This document shows positions 36,071-44,737 of a stretch of DNA of 64,000 nt, piece after piece (the stretch's first letter is position 1; every line of letters begins with the position of its first letter). Under the pieces are notes generated by a model that had not been told where the DNA came from, searched no databases, and saw only the letters and a list, made by a program, of their open reading frames with translations. This stretch comes from Natronorubrum thiooxidans. GTDB lineage: Archaea > Halobacteriota > Halobacteria > Halobacteriales > Natrialbaceae. Where the stretch lies: positions 219,147-283,146 of the forward strand of contig NZ_FTNR01000004.1 of assembly GCF_900156475.1 (NCBI RefSeq). The letters are read 5' to 3'. The translations under genes and the position numbers were made by a program.

Positions 36071-36274
36071 TTATTCTTCGTCTTCGTCGTCGTCCACGTC
36101 GGCTGCCTCGAGGGCGTCCTCGGGAACGCCGGCTTCCTGTCCGTCCTCGAAGCTGATCGTGTAGGTGACGTCGCCGAACATCGACTCCATCGTCTGCGTG
36201 ATTGTGCCGGTCTCTCCGTCGAACTCGCTGTGCTCGTCGTGTAGGACGACGTGGTCGTCTTCCTCGAAGCTCAT
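36071..36274 (-). CDS. 67-aa acidic SH3/KOW-like protein
   Basis: ATG 36274. SFEEDDHVVLHDEHSEFDGETGTITQTMESMFGDVTYTISFEDGQEAGVPEDALE has the GxVVxxxxxxxGxxGxVT pattern of a small SH3-like barrel, followed by a poly-acidic tail. Conserved in haloarchaea to my recollection. Function unknown. Confidence 0.75.
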   Translation of the reverse strand: MSFEEDDHVVLHDEHSEFDGETGTITQTMESMFGDVTYTISFEDGQEAGVPEDALEAADVDDDEDEE

Positions 36275-36347
36275 AGCCGATGATTCCCCACCGCCGCGTA
36301 AAAAGGGACTGATTCGCGGCAAGGCCGAGCGGACCGATCGTCCGTCG

Positions 36348-36644
36348 TTACAGGCCGCCATTCGAGGCTGCACGCTGCTCGCGCCACCACTCGTAGCCAG
36401 CGCCGATTGCGACAGCAATCGCGTAACAGCCGCCGAGAAAGGGAACCCAGTAGACCCAGAAATCAAAACGCGGCGCGATGGCGTTGCCGATCGCCGTGCC
36501 GACAGCGTAAATCACGTAGCCCGGCAGCGCGAGCGGCGAGTACAGCGCCGTCGAGAGCGAGCCCAGTGCGAACGGGACGACGAGGGCCAGATAGGTCGCG
36601 ACCGTCGCCGGACTCGAGACGGCCCGCCGAAAGACCCCGGTCAT
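36348..36644 (-). CDS. Small membrane protein, 98 aa
   Basis: Three hydrophobic segments (VATYLALVVPFALGSLS; LPGYVIYAVGTAIGNAI; WVYWVPFLGGCYAIAVAIGAGY) and a basic tail. Its ATG (36644) overlaps the TGA of the aspartoacylase-like gene (ATGA), so the two are translated together. No family recognised. Confidence 0.78.
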   Translation of the reverse strand: MTGVFRRAVSSPATVATYLALVVPFALGSLSTALYSPLALPGYVIYAVGTAIGNAIAPRFDFWVYWVPFLGGCYAIAVAIGAGYEWWREQRAASNGGL

Positions 36645-37450
36645 CGCTCCACCTCGGGCTCGAGCACATCGTGCAACGAGAGTACGTGTGCAGTCGCCAG
36701 TCGCGTCAGGTCGACTCGCGTCTCGCGGTCGAGCAGGAACTCGGTCGTCTCGAAGAGATACGTCGGCACCTCGAGGTCGCGAGCGACTTTTTGGAAGAGC
36801 AACGATCCGGAAAGGCTCGTTTCGCGGGCGGTAAAGCGGTGAAAGGGGAGATACCACGGCACGCCGTCATCGGTGAGCGACTCGGCGAGCGTCTCGCCGT
36901 GGGCGTCCGGCGAGTGGAGGATCAACTGGCCGACGTACTCCCGGTGGAGTCCGTAAATTCCGAGCGAGCGGTGGAGATCGAGGACGACGTCAGGGTCCTG
37001 AGCGACGACGGTGTCCCAGATGCCGCGGGCGAGGTCGGTTTCCGGCTCTCGACCGGCCGGAAAGTGGCGGTTCAGGTCACCGTATTCACCCTCGCGTTCG
37101 TCGTTGTCGACGGCCACGCGGTTGGTCTCGGGGACGACGACGAGGGTGCCCGCGTCGGGATACCAGTCGGTAATCTCGTGGGCGACTGTAATGCCGCTTC
37201 GCTCGTCGCCGTGGACGCCGCCGAAAACCATCGCCGTGGGGCCATCGCGTGGCGCGTCGATTTCGTACAGCGGCGTTTCGTGTACGGTTCCCGAAAAGAG
37301 TCGTTCCGTTCGCCGCCGGGGCTCGCCCGCATCGCCGGGTTCGCGAGCCGCTGCAAACAGTCCCTCGTCAGCCGCCGGCTGACTCACGACGCCAGCCGTC
37401 ACCGTTCCCGCAAGTGCGCTGCCAGCAGCTAACAGTCTCCGTCGCCTCAT
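36641..37450 (-). CDS. Aspartoacylase/succinylglutamate desuccinylase-like protein, Tat signal
   Basis: 269 aa from ATG 37450. RRRRLLAAGSALAGTVTAG is a twin-arginine signal, so it is exported. The zinc carboxypeptidase-like site is visible: GGVHGDERSG (HxxE), DLNRHFP, LDLHRS and a late FETTE glutamate. Family members cleave N-acyl amino acids; the exported location suggests use on outside substrates. Coupled to a small membrane protein downstream. Confidence 0.88.
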   Translation of the reverse strand: MRRRRLLAAGSALAGTVTAGVVSQPAADEGLFAAAREPGDAGEPRRRTERLFSGTVHETPLYEIDAPRDGPTAMVFGGVHGDERSGITVAHEITDWYPDAGTLVVVPETNRVAVDNDEREGEYGDLNRHFPAGREPETDLARGIWDTVVAQDPDVVLDLHRSLGIYGLHREYVGQLILHSPDAHGETLAESLTDDGVPWYLPFHRFTARETSLSGSLLFQKVARDLEVPTYLFETTEFLLDRETRVDLTRLATAHVLSLHDVLEPEVER

Positions 37451-37580
37451 CGACTCCGTCAACGGCCGGCCGCCTAAAGCGAGTTGCTATCGGCGAACCG
37501 CGTGTCTCCTGCTTGACGGGACGCGATCGAAACGCAGACTGGCGTCTGTTCCGGGTTCGAGACGGACTGTCGACGCACGC

Positions 37581-37757
37581 TTAGCGCATATTGTCGAGGG
37601 CAACGACGGTATCAGACATGAGCCACGCCTCCTCGCTCGAGGCGTCTTCGATGCTGAGGGCGTAAAACGACTCGCGGCCGTCGTCGACGGTGATACGGTA
37701 GCTGTGACTCTCCAATGGGTCGGGTTGTGCGGGCGTGTTCGGTTCGGCGGAGACCAC
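37581..37757 (-). CDS. 58-aa haloarchaeal protein (DUF7511-like)
   Basis: GTG 37757 (VSAEPNTPAQPDPLES), with core YRITVDDGRESFYALSIEDASSEEAWLMSDTVVALDNMR. The DG-x-E-S/T-FYA and EAWL(M)SD pattern fits small haloarchaeal DUF7511 proteins as I remember them. A longer frame starts at GTG 37823 but its extra part is Arg-rich and not conserved-looking. Function unknown. Confidence 0.65.
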   Translation of the reverse strand: MVSAEPNTPAQPDPLESHSYRITVDDGRESFYALSIEDASSEEAWLMSDTVVALDNMR

Positions 37758-37891
37758 AGCAGAACTCAGCAATGGCCGTGTATAACTGGCTCGGTCCCGG
37801 GTCCGTGCGGGTCGCGTGCACACGAGTCGTCGCAGAAACCGGCCGCGGCTGGTGAGTCAGTGCAGTCGAGGTGTGTCGCGTCGAGCGCCGG

Positions 37892-38572
37892 TTAGACGCC
37901 CAGTTCCTCGAGCAGCGTCTCGGCGGCCACAGTCGAGGATGCGGGACCACGGCCGGTGATGAGATCGCCGTCGACGGTGACGCTCGTGTCGGACTCGAGG
38001 TCGGCGTCCCAGTTCCCGCCGGCCGTTTTGACCTCGTCTTCGACCCAGTAGGGGAGCTTTCGGCCGTTTGGCATGCAGTCGTTCTCGTCGACGATCCCGT
38101 CTTCCCACTCGTTGGGGAAGCCGGTCACGTCACGACCGGTGACGATGAACGCACCCTGGCTGTCGCGGGCGAACGCGAGAATGCCGACAGCGTGACAGAC
38201 GACGAGCGCTTTGCCGTCGTCCCCGGCGACGATATTGCGGAGCAGTCGACGGGCGTCGCTGTCCTGATTGACGTCCCACTCGGTGCCGTGGCCGCCGGGG
38301 AAAACGACGGCGTCGTACGCCTCGGCGTCGGCCTGGGCGGTCGGAATCGGATCGTTCAGTCGCTCGTCGGTCTCGTGGACCTCCCGGACGTGTTCGGCGG
38401 TCTCCTCGCCGACCTGTTCGGGATCGATCGAGCGCTCGTCGATCTGCGGCGGGTTGCCCGACGGCGTCGCGACCGTAATCTCGACGCCGGCAGCGGACAG
38501 CGTCTCGAGCGGCTCGACACACTCTTCTCCCCAGTATCCTTCCTCGCTGACGACAAATAGTGCGGTTGTCAC
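37892..38572 (-). CDS. DJ-1/PfpI family protein (Hsp31-like)
   Basis: 226 aa from GTG 38572 (TTALFVVSEEGYWGEECVEPLETL). Nucleophile elbow VVCHAVG (about 133-139) with the catalytic Cys, and YDAVVFPGGHGTEWDV before it; PFNEWEDGIV-like GFPNEWEDGIVDEN later. Related to glyoxalase/deglycase type class I amidotransferase folds. Start ATG-less; the GTG fits homologue starts better than the upstream ATG at 38611. Confidence 0.9.
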   Translation of the reverse strand: MTTALFVVSEEGYWGEECVEPLETLSAAGVEITVATPSGNPPQIDERSIDPEQVGEETAEHVREVHETDERLNDPIPTAQADAEAYDAVVFPGGHGTEWDVNQDSDARRLLRNIVAGDDGKALVVCHAVGILAFARDSQGAFIVTGRDVTGFPNEWEDGIVDENDCMPNGRKLPYWVEDEVKTAGGNWDADLESDTSVTVDGDLITGRGPASSTVAAETLLEELGV

Positions 38573-38717
38573 AGGGGTGTTACGCACAGGAGCCCCAAAA
38601 CGGGCGGCCAACCCCTCGATTCTGCCGCAACCGGTCCGAGTGACACGTTGAGTCGATAATCGGTCGTCGAACAGAAAGTGACCGTTTTCCCGTTGAACGC
38701 GACCGATATCGGAGTGA

Positions 38718-39722
38718 CTACCGCTCGTTGTCGAGGTTCAACGCGTCGAAAAACCGATGCGTAAGGCGACCGCCGGCGAACTCGAGCAACACGTCTGCGT
38801 CGTCTGCATTGTCGGCGAACAGTCCGAGTCCGATCCGTCCGCCGGCCATATCGTGATGGCCGCCGACCTGCCCGAGTTCATCGAAGCCACTCACCAGCGT
38901 TTCGCCGATGTGGATCCGCGGATCGATCGAGCGGGCACTCAGTCGGATCGCATCCTCGACGATGCCGTAGACGAGGACCGTATCGACCCCCTCGAGATTC
39001 AACAGATAGTCCGCTGCCTGCGGAAGCGCGTCCGTTTCGGCGGTCTTGCCGACGTTCGACACCAGTGCAGAGCCCCGCCGTTCGCGAGCGGCGATCGCCT
39101 TCCCGATCGCATCGAGCGTTCCCGGCGAGAACGCACTGCCGTACAGTTGCTCGAGCGTCTCGAGGTCCGCATCGGAGTAGACTGCGAGTGCTGCTTCGTA
39201 CTCCCGTCTGGTAGGTTCGCGGACGAAATCGAGTCGCTCGCGGTGGAGCGCAAAGAGCAGTGCCGAAGCGAGCCGCGTCGTCAGTTCGACCTCGAGATCG
39301 GTGAGATACTCGACGAAGATGGTGGCTGTCGCGCCGATTCGGACCCGGACGTCCTCGAAGGCGGCCCCGATCGGCTCACCCGGATGGTGGTCGACGATGA
39401 CGTCAGGAACGACTCGGGTGGGCAGTTCGGTGTTCGCACCCGGCTGTGAGTGGTCAACGAATCCGATGCAGTCGTATGCATCGACGTTGGTGTCTTCGAT
39501 CGGCTGGAGTGCGATCTCGAGCATATTGACGAACGCGCGGTTTTGTTGGTGGGAGATCTCCCCACCGTAGGTGATCGTCACCTCGTCGACGTCGTGGTCG
39601 CTCGCGATTGCCTCCAAGGCCAAGGCGCTAGCGAGACAGTCCGGATCCGGATTGTCGTGACAGACGATCACCAGCGACTCGGTCGTCTCGAGGACGGACG
39701 CGAGTTCGGCCGCGCGGGACAT
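38718..39722 (-). CDS. DHH/DHHA1 phosphoesterase
   Basis: 334 aa. CHDNPDPDCLASALAL, VDHSQPG, VIVDHHPGEP (DHH motif) and GGHHDMAGGRIGL (DHHA1) are all intact. It hydrolyses a phosphodiester or short nucleotide substrate. ATG 39722. It is paralogous to the RCK-DHH gene at 8251 but lacks the RCK domain and keeps the canonical GGHxxxAG motif, which that protein has lost. Confidence 0.92.
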   Translation of the reverse strand: MSRAAELASVLETTESLVIVCHDNPDPDCLASALALEAIASDHDVDEVTITYGGEISHQQNRAFVNMLEIALQPIEDTNVDAYDCIGFVDHSQPGANTELPTRVVPDVIVDHHPGEPIGAAFEDVRVRIGATATIFVEYLTDLEVELTTRLASALLFALHRERLDFVREPTRREYEAALAVYSDADLETLEQLYGSAFSPGTLDAIGKAIAARERRGSALVSNVGKTAETDALPQAADYLLNLEGVDTVLVYGIVEDAIRLSARSIDPRIHIGETLVSGFDELGQVGGHHDMAGGRIGLGLFADNADDADVLLEFAGGRLTHRFFDALNLDNER

Positions 39723-39850
39723 GAATCGCCATACGGGAGCGAGACGCTTGAATGCCGTGTCGGAACACACCACGAAAAAGTCGGAAACAGCGTCTCGACT
39801 GCCAGTAGCGTCTCGAAACGAGAGAAACACCTGAAGAATCCGGAGACCGG

Positions 39851-40066
39851 TCAGTCGGCGTTGAGCGGCGGTCGTGCGGATCGAGCCTCGTCGGCGCTGT
39901 CGACCGGGCCGTTGACGAACATCGCGTGGCCCATGATCGCAATCGCGATGGCCGAACCGATCGGAATCGCTGCGGTCAACGACACGCCGACAACAGTAAG
40001 TGCTGCGGTGATACCGAGCAGTGCGACTGGGATCAGGCCAAGAACAAGGTCGTAGTATCCAGTCAT
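39851..40066 (-). CDS. 71-aa small membrane protein
   Basis: TGYYDLVLGLIPVALLGITAALTVVGVSLTAAIPIGSAIAIAIMGHAMFVNGPVD: two hydrophobic helices separated by a short turn, then a charged tail. ATG 40066 is ~31 bases after a TATA (40093-40101), so a nearly leaderless transcript. To my recollection the family is widespread in haloarchaea; no known function. Confidence 0.75.
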   Translation of the reverse strand: MTGYYDLVLGLIPVALLGITAALTVVGVSLTAAIPIGSAIAIAIMGHAMFVNGPVDSADEARSARPPLNAD

Positions 40067-40092
40067 AATCTGATATATGGTATGTGAAATAA

Positions 40093-40101
40093 CTATATAA
40101 G
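40093..40101 (-). promoter_or_regulatory. TATA box of the 71-aa membrane protein gene
   Basis: CTTATATAG on the minus strand, about 31 bases before the ATG at 40066, within an AT-rich block (40076-40120). Confidence 0.6.
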
Positions 40102-40144
40102 TGTTTCTCGTAATTGTCTGATAGTGAACGTAAATTGAGTTAGT

Positions 40145-40186
40145 ATCCATGGAATTGAATTTCCATAACTTATGGATTCCATATAG
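40145..40186. repeat. Clustered AT-rich palindromes
   Basis: TCCATGGA (40146-40153), TCCATA-ACT-TATGGA (40162-40176) and GGATTCC with flanks (40174-40183) overlap in 40 bases of unusually AT-rich sequence. All are built from ATTCCAT/ATGGAAT units. It lies ~45 bases upstream of the TATA for the 71-aa gene and after the DUF3054 gene in transcription order reversed; operator cluster likely. Confidence 0.45.
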
Positions 40187-40278
40187 AGTCGTGACCGGAG
40201 AAAGCAGACGGCGTATACTCGAGCAGTTTCGAGTGAAAATCCCCGTTCAACTGAAGAGCGATCGGGGGCTCCGACGGC

Positions 40279-40704
40279 CTACGACGCGCGATGGAGAACC
40301 GCCGTGTAGCCGAGACGCCAGCCAACCAATAGAATGAGTCCGAAGCCGGTTATGACGAGCGGGAACGGCCATGTCGCCGTGTCACCGAACACTGACTGGC
40401 GAAGCAGCAAGCCGACGTTCGCCGCTGCGATCCACGTGACCGTCGTCAGCCGCGCGACTCGAGTCACCGACGAGACGACGGCCCGCGTATAGATCCCCGC
40501 CAGGGTCGCCATGATGAGCCAGCCGACCACGAAGGGAGCGATCGCCTCGAGCGATGCGATCGGCTGTGTGATCGGATTCACACCGTGGCTGAGTTGGCCA
40601 ACGATGACGAGACCGGCGAGCAGCACGACGTCTCCGACGCCGAGCACGAGCGACTCCCGATCGACCGATCGGGAACGGTCGTCCGTTCGAACTGCTGAGT
40701 CCAT
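40279..40704 (-). CDS. DUF3054-family membrane protein
   Basis: 141 aa with four helices: LVLGVGDVVLLAGLVIVGQLSHG, IAPFVVGWLIMATLAGIY, LTTVTWIAAANVGLLLR and WPFPLVITGFGLILLVGWRLGYTAVLHR. The GD-x-x-x-L-x-F/L-G-x-x-SHG start is the DUF3054 mark. ATG 40704. Function unknown. Confidence 0.85.
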   Translation of the reverse strand: MDSAVRTDDRSRSVDRESLVLGVGDVVLLAGLVIVGQLSHGVNPITQPIASLEAIAPFVVGWLIMATLAGIYTRAVVSSVTRVARLTTVTWIAAANVGLLLRQSVFGDTATWPFPLVITGFGLILLVGWRLGYTAVLHRAS

Positions 40705-40835
40705 AGCTGTCCTTCGAGGCCGGAGCCATATTGCATTCCCGATTCGGCCAGCGGGAACTCGAAGTTCGCGTCGGTCGACAGGTCGGACCCTGTCAGAAGA
40801 AGAACTAATAAAGGATGAATACAAAAACGCGAACA

Positions 40836-41531
40836 ATGGCTGTGGCTGATGACCATCACGCAGGCTGTGATGGCTGTGGCCGATCGGTTCCACTCGAGGA
40901 ACTGACGGTAGTGACGATGCCGGACGGCGAGCACGTCGCCTGCTGTTCCCGCTGTGAACCACACGCCCGCGCGGCCGCACAAAAATACACCTCGCTTGAT
41001 CAGCGCCGTGGAACCTGTGATGGCTGTACCGGAACCTATCTGGAGGCCGAACTCGAGGACGTCGTGTTGAACGACGGGACGGTCATCTCCTGTTGTCCAA
41101 CCTGCGTGGCAAACGCGCCAGACACTGACTCGGAGACGACCACCACGGGGTCAAACAGCGACACGAACGGGGCAGCGACGGACGGCGACGGCGAAGACGA
41201 CGAAACCACAGCCGATGAAACCCTCTGTACGCAGTGTCACGAGTGGGTCAGCGCCGAACTGTTTCGCGTGACGACCATCGATGACCGAACCGAACGACTC
41301 TGTCCCACTTGCAAAGACACCGCCGAAGACGACGGGATCATCAAAGACATTGAAATCCGGAAAACGAGAGCCCGCGAGGTTCTCGGCGTCGAACCGGGCG
41401 CAACCGACGAGGAGCTTCGAACGGCGTTTCATCAGCAGGTAAAGCGTGCCCACCCTGACCAGCAAAGCGGGAGCAAGTCGGCGTTCCAACTCGTCAGAGA
41501 CGCCTACGAACGACTCACCGAAGACACGTAG
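40836..41531 (+). CDS. J-domain protein with three zinc-finger pairs
   Basis: 231 aa from ATG 40836 (ATG 40815 also in frame, but an AATAAAGG TATA-like site at ~40806 favours 40836). Three CxxC-CxxC modules (CDGCGRSVP...CCSRC, CDGCTGTYL...CCPTC, CTQCHEWV...CPTC) precede a C-terminal J-domain (TRAREVLGVEPGATDEELRTAFHQQVKRAHPDQQ) that holds the HPD motif needed to stimulate Hsp70. Order is opposite to classic DnaJ. Stop abuts the next gene's stop with no gap. Confidence 0.9.
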   Translation: MAVADDHHAGCDGCGRSVPLEELTVVTMPDGEHVACCSRCEPHARAAAQKYTSLDQRRGTCDGCTGTYLEAELEDVVLNDGTVISCCPTCVANAPDTDSETTTTGSNSDTNGAATDGDGEDDETTADETLCTQCHEWVSAELFRVTTIDDRTERLCPTCKDTAEDDGIIKDIEIRKTRAREVLGVEPGATDEELRTAFHQQVKRAHPDQQSGSKSAFQLVRDAYERLTEDT

Positions 41532-42155
41532 TCACGTGTCACTGTCAGCGCCCCCATCGTCGCGACGGACGTATCCGATCGTGGCCGGATCGAAGGCGTA
41601 CGTCGATTCACAGCGCTCACACGACGCGGTGAGTACCTTGCCGTGTTTGGATCGCATCCAGAGTTTCGTCTGATCCTGCTTGATCTCGAGTGTCACCGGA
41701 TGGCCACAGTCGGGGACGGTACAGGGAAACCGAACGTACCAGTTCGGGACCGAAAGCGCTCCGAGTGGCGCGAGTTCGCTCCGGAGCCGACTCAAGAGAT
41801 TGAAAATCGTCACCGACGGCTCCTGGCGGTCGATTGTCACACCGTCGACGTCCTCGACGAAGCCGCCACGACAGCGTTCATCGTCGTACAGCGGGAGCAC
41901 GGGGATTCCCTTGGCGACGGCGTAGCCGATCTCCTGGTTGATCCACTGGCTGTCAGCCGACGCTGCCGTCAACACCGCAACCACGACGTCGCTGTTTGCA
42001 AGTCGTCCCTCGAGTCGACGTCGCGACCGGCCTGATTCGACCGCTTCGAAGGTGATGTGGACGCCGAACGGGAAGTTCTTCACCGTCGAAAACAGCTCCT
42101 GGACGAGTTCGAGGTCACCGGGCGCGTGCGAGACATAGATTTGTTCGCCGGTCAT
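41532..42155 (-). CDS. TIR-domain protein with C-terminal zinc ribbon
   Basis: 207 aa. Residues 1-140 fit a TIR fold: IYVSHAPGDLELVQELFST, FEAVESGRS, SDVVVAVLT, SQWINQEIGYAVAKGIPVLPLYD. The Glu in WINQE sits at the NADase catalytic position. Residues ~145-195 hold CTVPDCGH...CERC, a zinc ribbon followed by YAFDP. TIR proteins act in NAD-based defence or signalling; archaeal roles are poorly known. It has no obvious partner gene alongside, so a defence role is only inference. Confidence 0.87.
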   Translation of the reverse strand: MTGEQIYVSHAPGDLELVQELFSTVKNFPFGVHITFEAVESGRSRRRLEGRLANSDVVVAVLTAASADSQWINQEIGYAVAKGIPVLPLYDDERCRGGFVEDVDGVTIDRQEPSVTIFNLLSRLRSELAPLGALSVPNWYVRFPCTVPDCGHPVTLEIKQDQTKLWMRSKHGKVLTASCERCESTYAFDPATIGYVRRDDGGADSDT

Positions 42156-42198
42156 TCGTCTCTTACACCAATGGGTGTGGCAGACAGTATGAATCTAC

Positions 42199-42615
42199 CT
42201 ACATGTGGACCGCGTCGGTCCGGATCGTCTCGAGCACCCGCTGTGAGAACTCTACGTCATCGATTTCGAGTCCCAGCCCGTCGAACCACGCTCGTTCGAC
42301 GTGCCAGCGGCCCCGTACTGTGCCGTCCGTGGTCAGCGACGTCGCCTCGAGTCGGCCTGGGGCCCAGTCGCGTTCGCCGGCGACGTCGAGCAGCGTCCGG
42401 ACCACCGCGCCGACCTCCTGACTATCGACGCCCGACGATTCAGACACGGTTTCGTACTCGAGGGCGAGGCCGGTCCCATCCGGGAGGTCGTCAGCAGATC
42501 CGCCTTCGTCGATTGTCCCATCGTCTTCCGAGAGCGGCACACACTCGGTGACGTAGATCCCGTGGCTCATGAGTCGGTTCTCGAGTGCGACATCGATGGG
42601 GCGATGGTCGGTCAT
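42199..42615 (-). CDS. Conserved haloarchaeal protein of unknown function
   Basis: 138 aa from ATG 42615: TDHRPIDVALENRLMSHGIYVTECVPL, then GLALEYETVSESSGVDSQEVGAVVRTLLDVAGERDW and VRGRWHVERAWFDGLGLEIDD. Alpha/beta, no signature motif. May share a promoter with or oppose the tpiA gene; not recognised. Confidence 0.78.
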   Translation of the reverse strand: MTDHRPIDVALENRLMSHGIYVTECVPLSEDDGTIDEGGSADDLPDGTGLALEYETVSESSGVDSQEVGAVVRTLLDVAGERDWAPGRLEATSLTTDGTVRGRWHVERAWFDGLGLEIDDVEFSQRVLETIRTDAVHM

Positions 42616-42693
42616 GGTGACTGGTACCACTCGCGGAGTGAAAAGTTGCCGGGCGACACAGGGTCAACATGGACACCGAAACTGGGCGCGAGC

Positions 42694-43338
42694 TTACAGT
42701 GGTTCGACCAGGTCCTCGAGGGCCGCTGTCGGATCGTCGGCTTTCGCGACGCCGCTTGCGAGCAAGACGCCCTCGGCACCGAGGTCGCCGGCTGCGACTG
42801 CGTCCTCGCCCGTACTGATACCGGCACCACAGAGCACCGAGACGTCCGTATCGACGGCCTGGGCTGCCTCGACGGCGTCCTCGACGATATCCGGATCGGC
42901 CTGACTGACCGGCGTGCCGGTGCCGATCAGTTCCGGCGGTTCGACGGCGACCGCGTCCGGGCCGAGTGCCGCTGCCGCACCGATCTGGGCCGGGTTGTTG
43001 GCACAGACGACGGTCTCGAGGCCGGCGCGCTCGGCGGCCCGAACGGCACCGTCGACGTCGGCGAGTTTCAGTCGCTGCTCGGAGTGGTTGACGAGCGTCC
43101 CGACCGCACCCGCCTCGGCGACGGATTCGGCGAGCGTGTGCCCCGTGTTGCTCCCGTAATCGATCGGATCGACGTGTTGGGCCCACGTTTCCGCACCCGT
43201 CTCGGCGACCCGCTCGAGGTGGGCGGCCTGCGGGGCGACGGCGACGCGGGCGGCAGTGGATTCGTTGACGTCACGGACGGCTTCCGCGACGGCGACTGGA
43301 TCACAGGGGTACGTCTTCAGATTGACAAGGACGAACAT
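42694..43338 (-). CDS. tpiA: Triosephosphate isomerase
   Basis: 214 aa, archaeal short form. Catalytic residues are seen as Lys in LVNLKTY (residue ~8), His in LVNHSEQR (~84) and Glu in [12 protein letters not shown] (~133), with CGAGISTG and [10 protein letters not shown] forming the phosphate grip. Interconverts dihydroxyacetone phosphate and glyceraldehyde-3-phosphate. ATG 43338. Confidence 0.96.
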   Translation of the reverse strand: MFVLVNLKTYPCDPVAVAEAVRDVNESTAARVAVAPQAAHLERVAETGAETWAQHVDPIDYGSNTGHTLAESVAEAGAVGTLVNHSEQRLKLADVDGAVRAAERAGLETVVCANNPAQIGAAAALGPDAVAVEPPELIGTGTPVSQADPDIVEDAVEAAQAVDTDVSVLCGAGISTGEDAVAAGDLGAEGVLLASGVAKADDPTAALEDLVEPL

Positions 43339-43516
43339 ATCACGACAGCCACTCGCCCGGAAGAAATAGTTTGCGAGTCGACGATACCGACCGACGACGG
43401 AGACGACGGCGATACTCAGTCACTCGATCGGGCAGCCGATGTGGCTGGCCGAACAAACGGGCTCGACGGCCCGTTGTGCATCGATAGCGAAGCAAGAGAG
43501 ACGTTCGTTCAGTGGC

Positions 43517-44062
43517 TCAATCCTTGCGCTTGACGACGTCGCCGAGCGTGTAACTCCCCGACGAGGAGCCACCCGACCACTCCGAGTCGTCGGCTGAGCC
43601 ACCCTCGGCGCTCAAAGTGATCTCGAGGAAGTCCTCGAGTTTCGACTGCACCTCGTCGCTCGGCAACGTATCGCCGCGTTCGATCTTCCGAATCAGGCTG
43701 GCCTTCTCGTTGAGTTCGTTCGCGAGGTCAGACTGGCTGAGCCCCCTGTTCTCACGGGCGTTGCGAACGCGGTTGTCGTAATCAGTCGCCAGCTCGTCCA
43801 TGTCGTCGAACATGTCCGAGCGTCGCTGGCTACTCGAGCCGCTCGAGCCCGTACTCCCGGCCGAACCCGAGGTGCTCGATCCACCGCTGGAACTCGAGGA
43901 CGAACTCGAGGTCGAGTACTTCGTCGAGCCACCGGAGCTCGAGGGCTGTTTGACTTCAGTGCCGAAATCGGTGCAGTTCGAACATACGTCTAACTTCGCA
44001 CCCTCGACCTTGATAGTCTTCGGAGACGACGTCTCAGCGCCACACATCTCGCACTGGACCAT
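43517..44062 (-). CDS. aMBF1-like multiprotein-bridging factor, zinc-ribbon plus HTH
   Basis: 181 aa from ATG 44062. Zinc ribbon CEMCGAE...CSNC (4-33), a long Ser/Gly linker (~45-80), then a cro-type HTH (YDNRVRNARENRGLSQSDLANELNEKASLIRKIERGDTLPSDEVQSKLEDFL). Archaeal MBF1 homologues bind the TBP/ribosome machinery. The 35-residue Ser/Gly linker is longer than in most; it may be flexible tether. Confidence 0.92.
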   Translation of the reverse strand: MVQCEMCGAETSSPKTIKVEGAKLDVCSNCTDFGTEVKQPSSSGGSTKYSTSSSSSSSSGGSSTSGSAGSTGSSGSSSQRRSDMFDDMDELATDYDNRVRNARENRGLSQSDLANELNEKASLIRKIERGDTLPSDEVQSKLEDFLEITLSAEGGSADDSEWSGGSSSGSYTLGDVVKRKD

Positions 44063-44125
44063 ACCCGACACTATATCGCGGCGAGTGATAAACCATGCGG
44101 GCGCTGCCGAACAGGGAGACGGCGG

Positions 44126-44737
44126 TCACTCGAGGGCCGACCAGGAGTAGACGAACCGCTGGAGTGCAGTCAGATGGCCGACGACTGCGAGGAAGACGAG
44201 CAGCCAGCCGATCAGCGTGAGGCCGCCGTAGGTTCCCGAGGCCGGATAGGCGAGAAAGCCGACGAGGCCGATGATCGCCAGCCGGTCTGCACGCCCGACC
44301 AGCCCGCCGTAGACTCGGTCGAGGCCGACCGCCTGGGCCTGTGTGCCGAGATAGGACGTCATCACGACACCCGTCACCGCGAGGAAGCCGAGGAGGAAGT
44401 CCCCGACGCCCGCAGCCAACCCGCCGATGACGACGATGTCCGCGTATCGGTCGAGGACGTGATCGAGCAAGTCTCCGCCCGCAGAGGCGACGTTTTGCTC
44501 GCGGGCAAGCGCCCCGTCGATGATATCGAGCCAGCCGTTGAGGAAGACGAGCGTCGCGGCCACAACGTACCAGATCGGGGCCGCTTGTCCACCCAAAAAG
44601 AACGCGACGGCGGCCAGAATCGCCATCCCGAACGCCAGTACGCTCACCCCGTCGGGGCTCATCCCGACGCGGTCGAACCCCTTGACGAACGGATCGAGAA
44701 ACTTCGAGACGTACGGTCGGAACTTATCGAGCGTCAT
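44126..44737 (-). CDS. CDP-alcohol phosphatidyltransferase (archaetidylinositol phosphate synthase-like)
   Basis: 203 aa with six hydrophobic helices. The family signature D-G-x2-A-R-x8-G-x3-D-x3-D is seen as DGALAREQNVASAGGDLLDHVLD (about 73-95), with an upstream DIID. It makes a phospholipid head-group bond from CDP-archaeol. Its ATG overlaps the AK6 stop (ATGA). Operon order hisC-AK6-this gene recurs in haloarchaea as I recall. Head group not proven; inositol phosphate is likely. Confidence 0.9.
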   Translation of the reverse strand: MTLDKFRPYVSKFLDPFVKGFDRVGMSPDGVSVLAFGMAILAAVAFFLGGQAAPIWYVVAATLVFLNGWLDIIDGALAREQNVASAGGDLLDHVLDRYADIVVIGGLAAGVGDFLLGFLAVTGVVMTSYLGTQAQAVGLDRVYGGLVGRADRLAIIGLVGFLAYPASGTYGGLTLIGWLLVFLAVVGHLTALQRFVYSWSALE

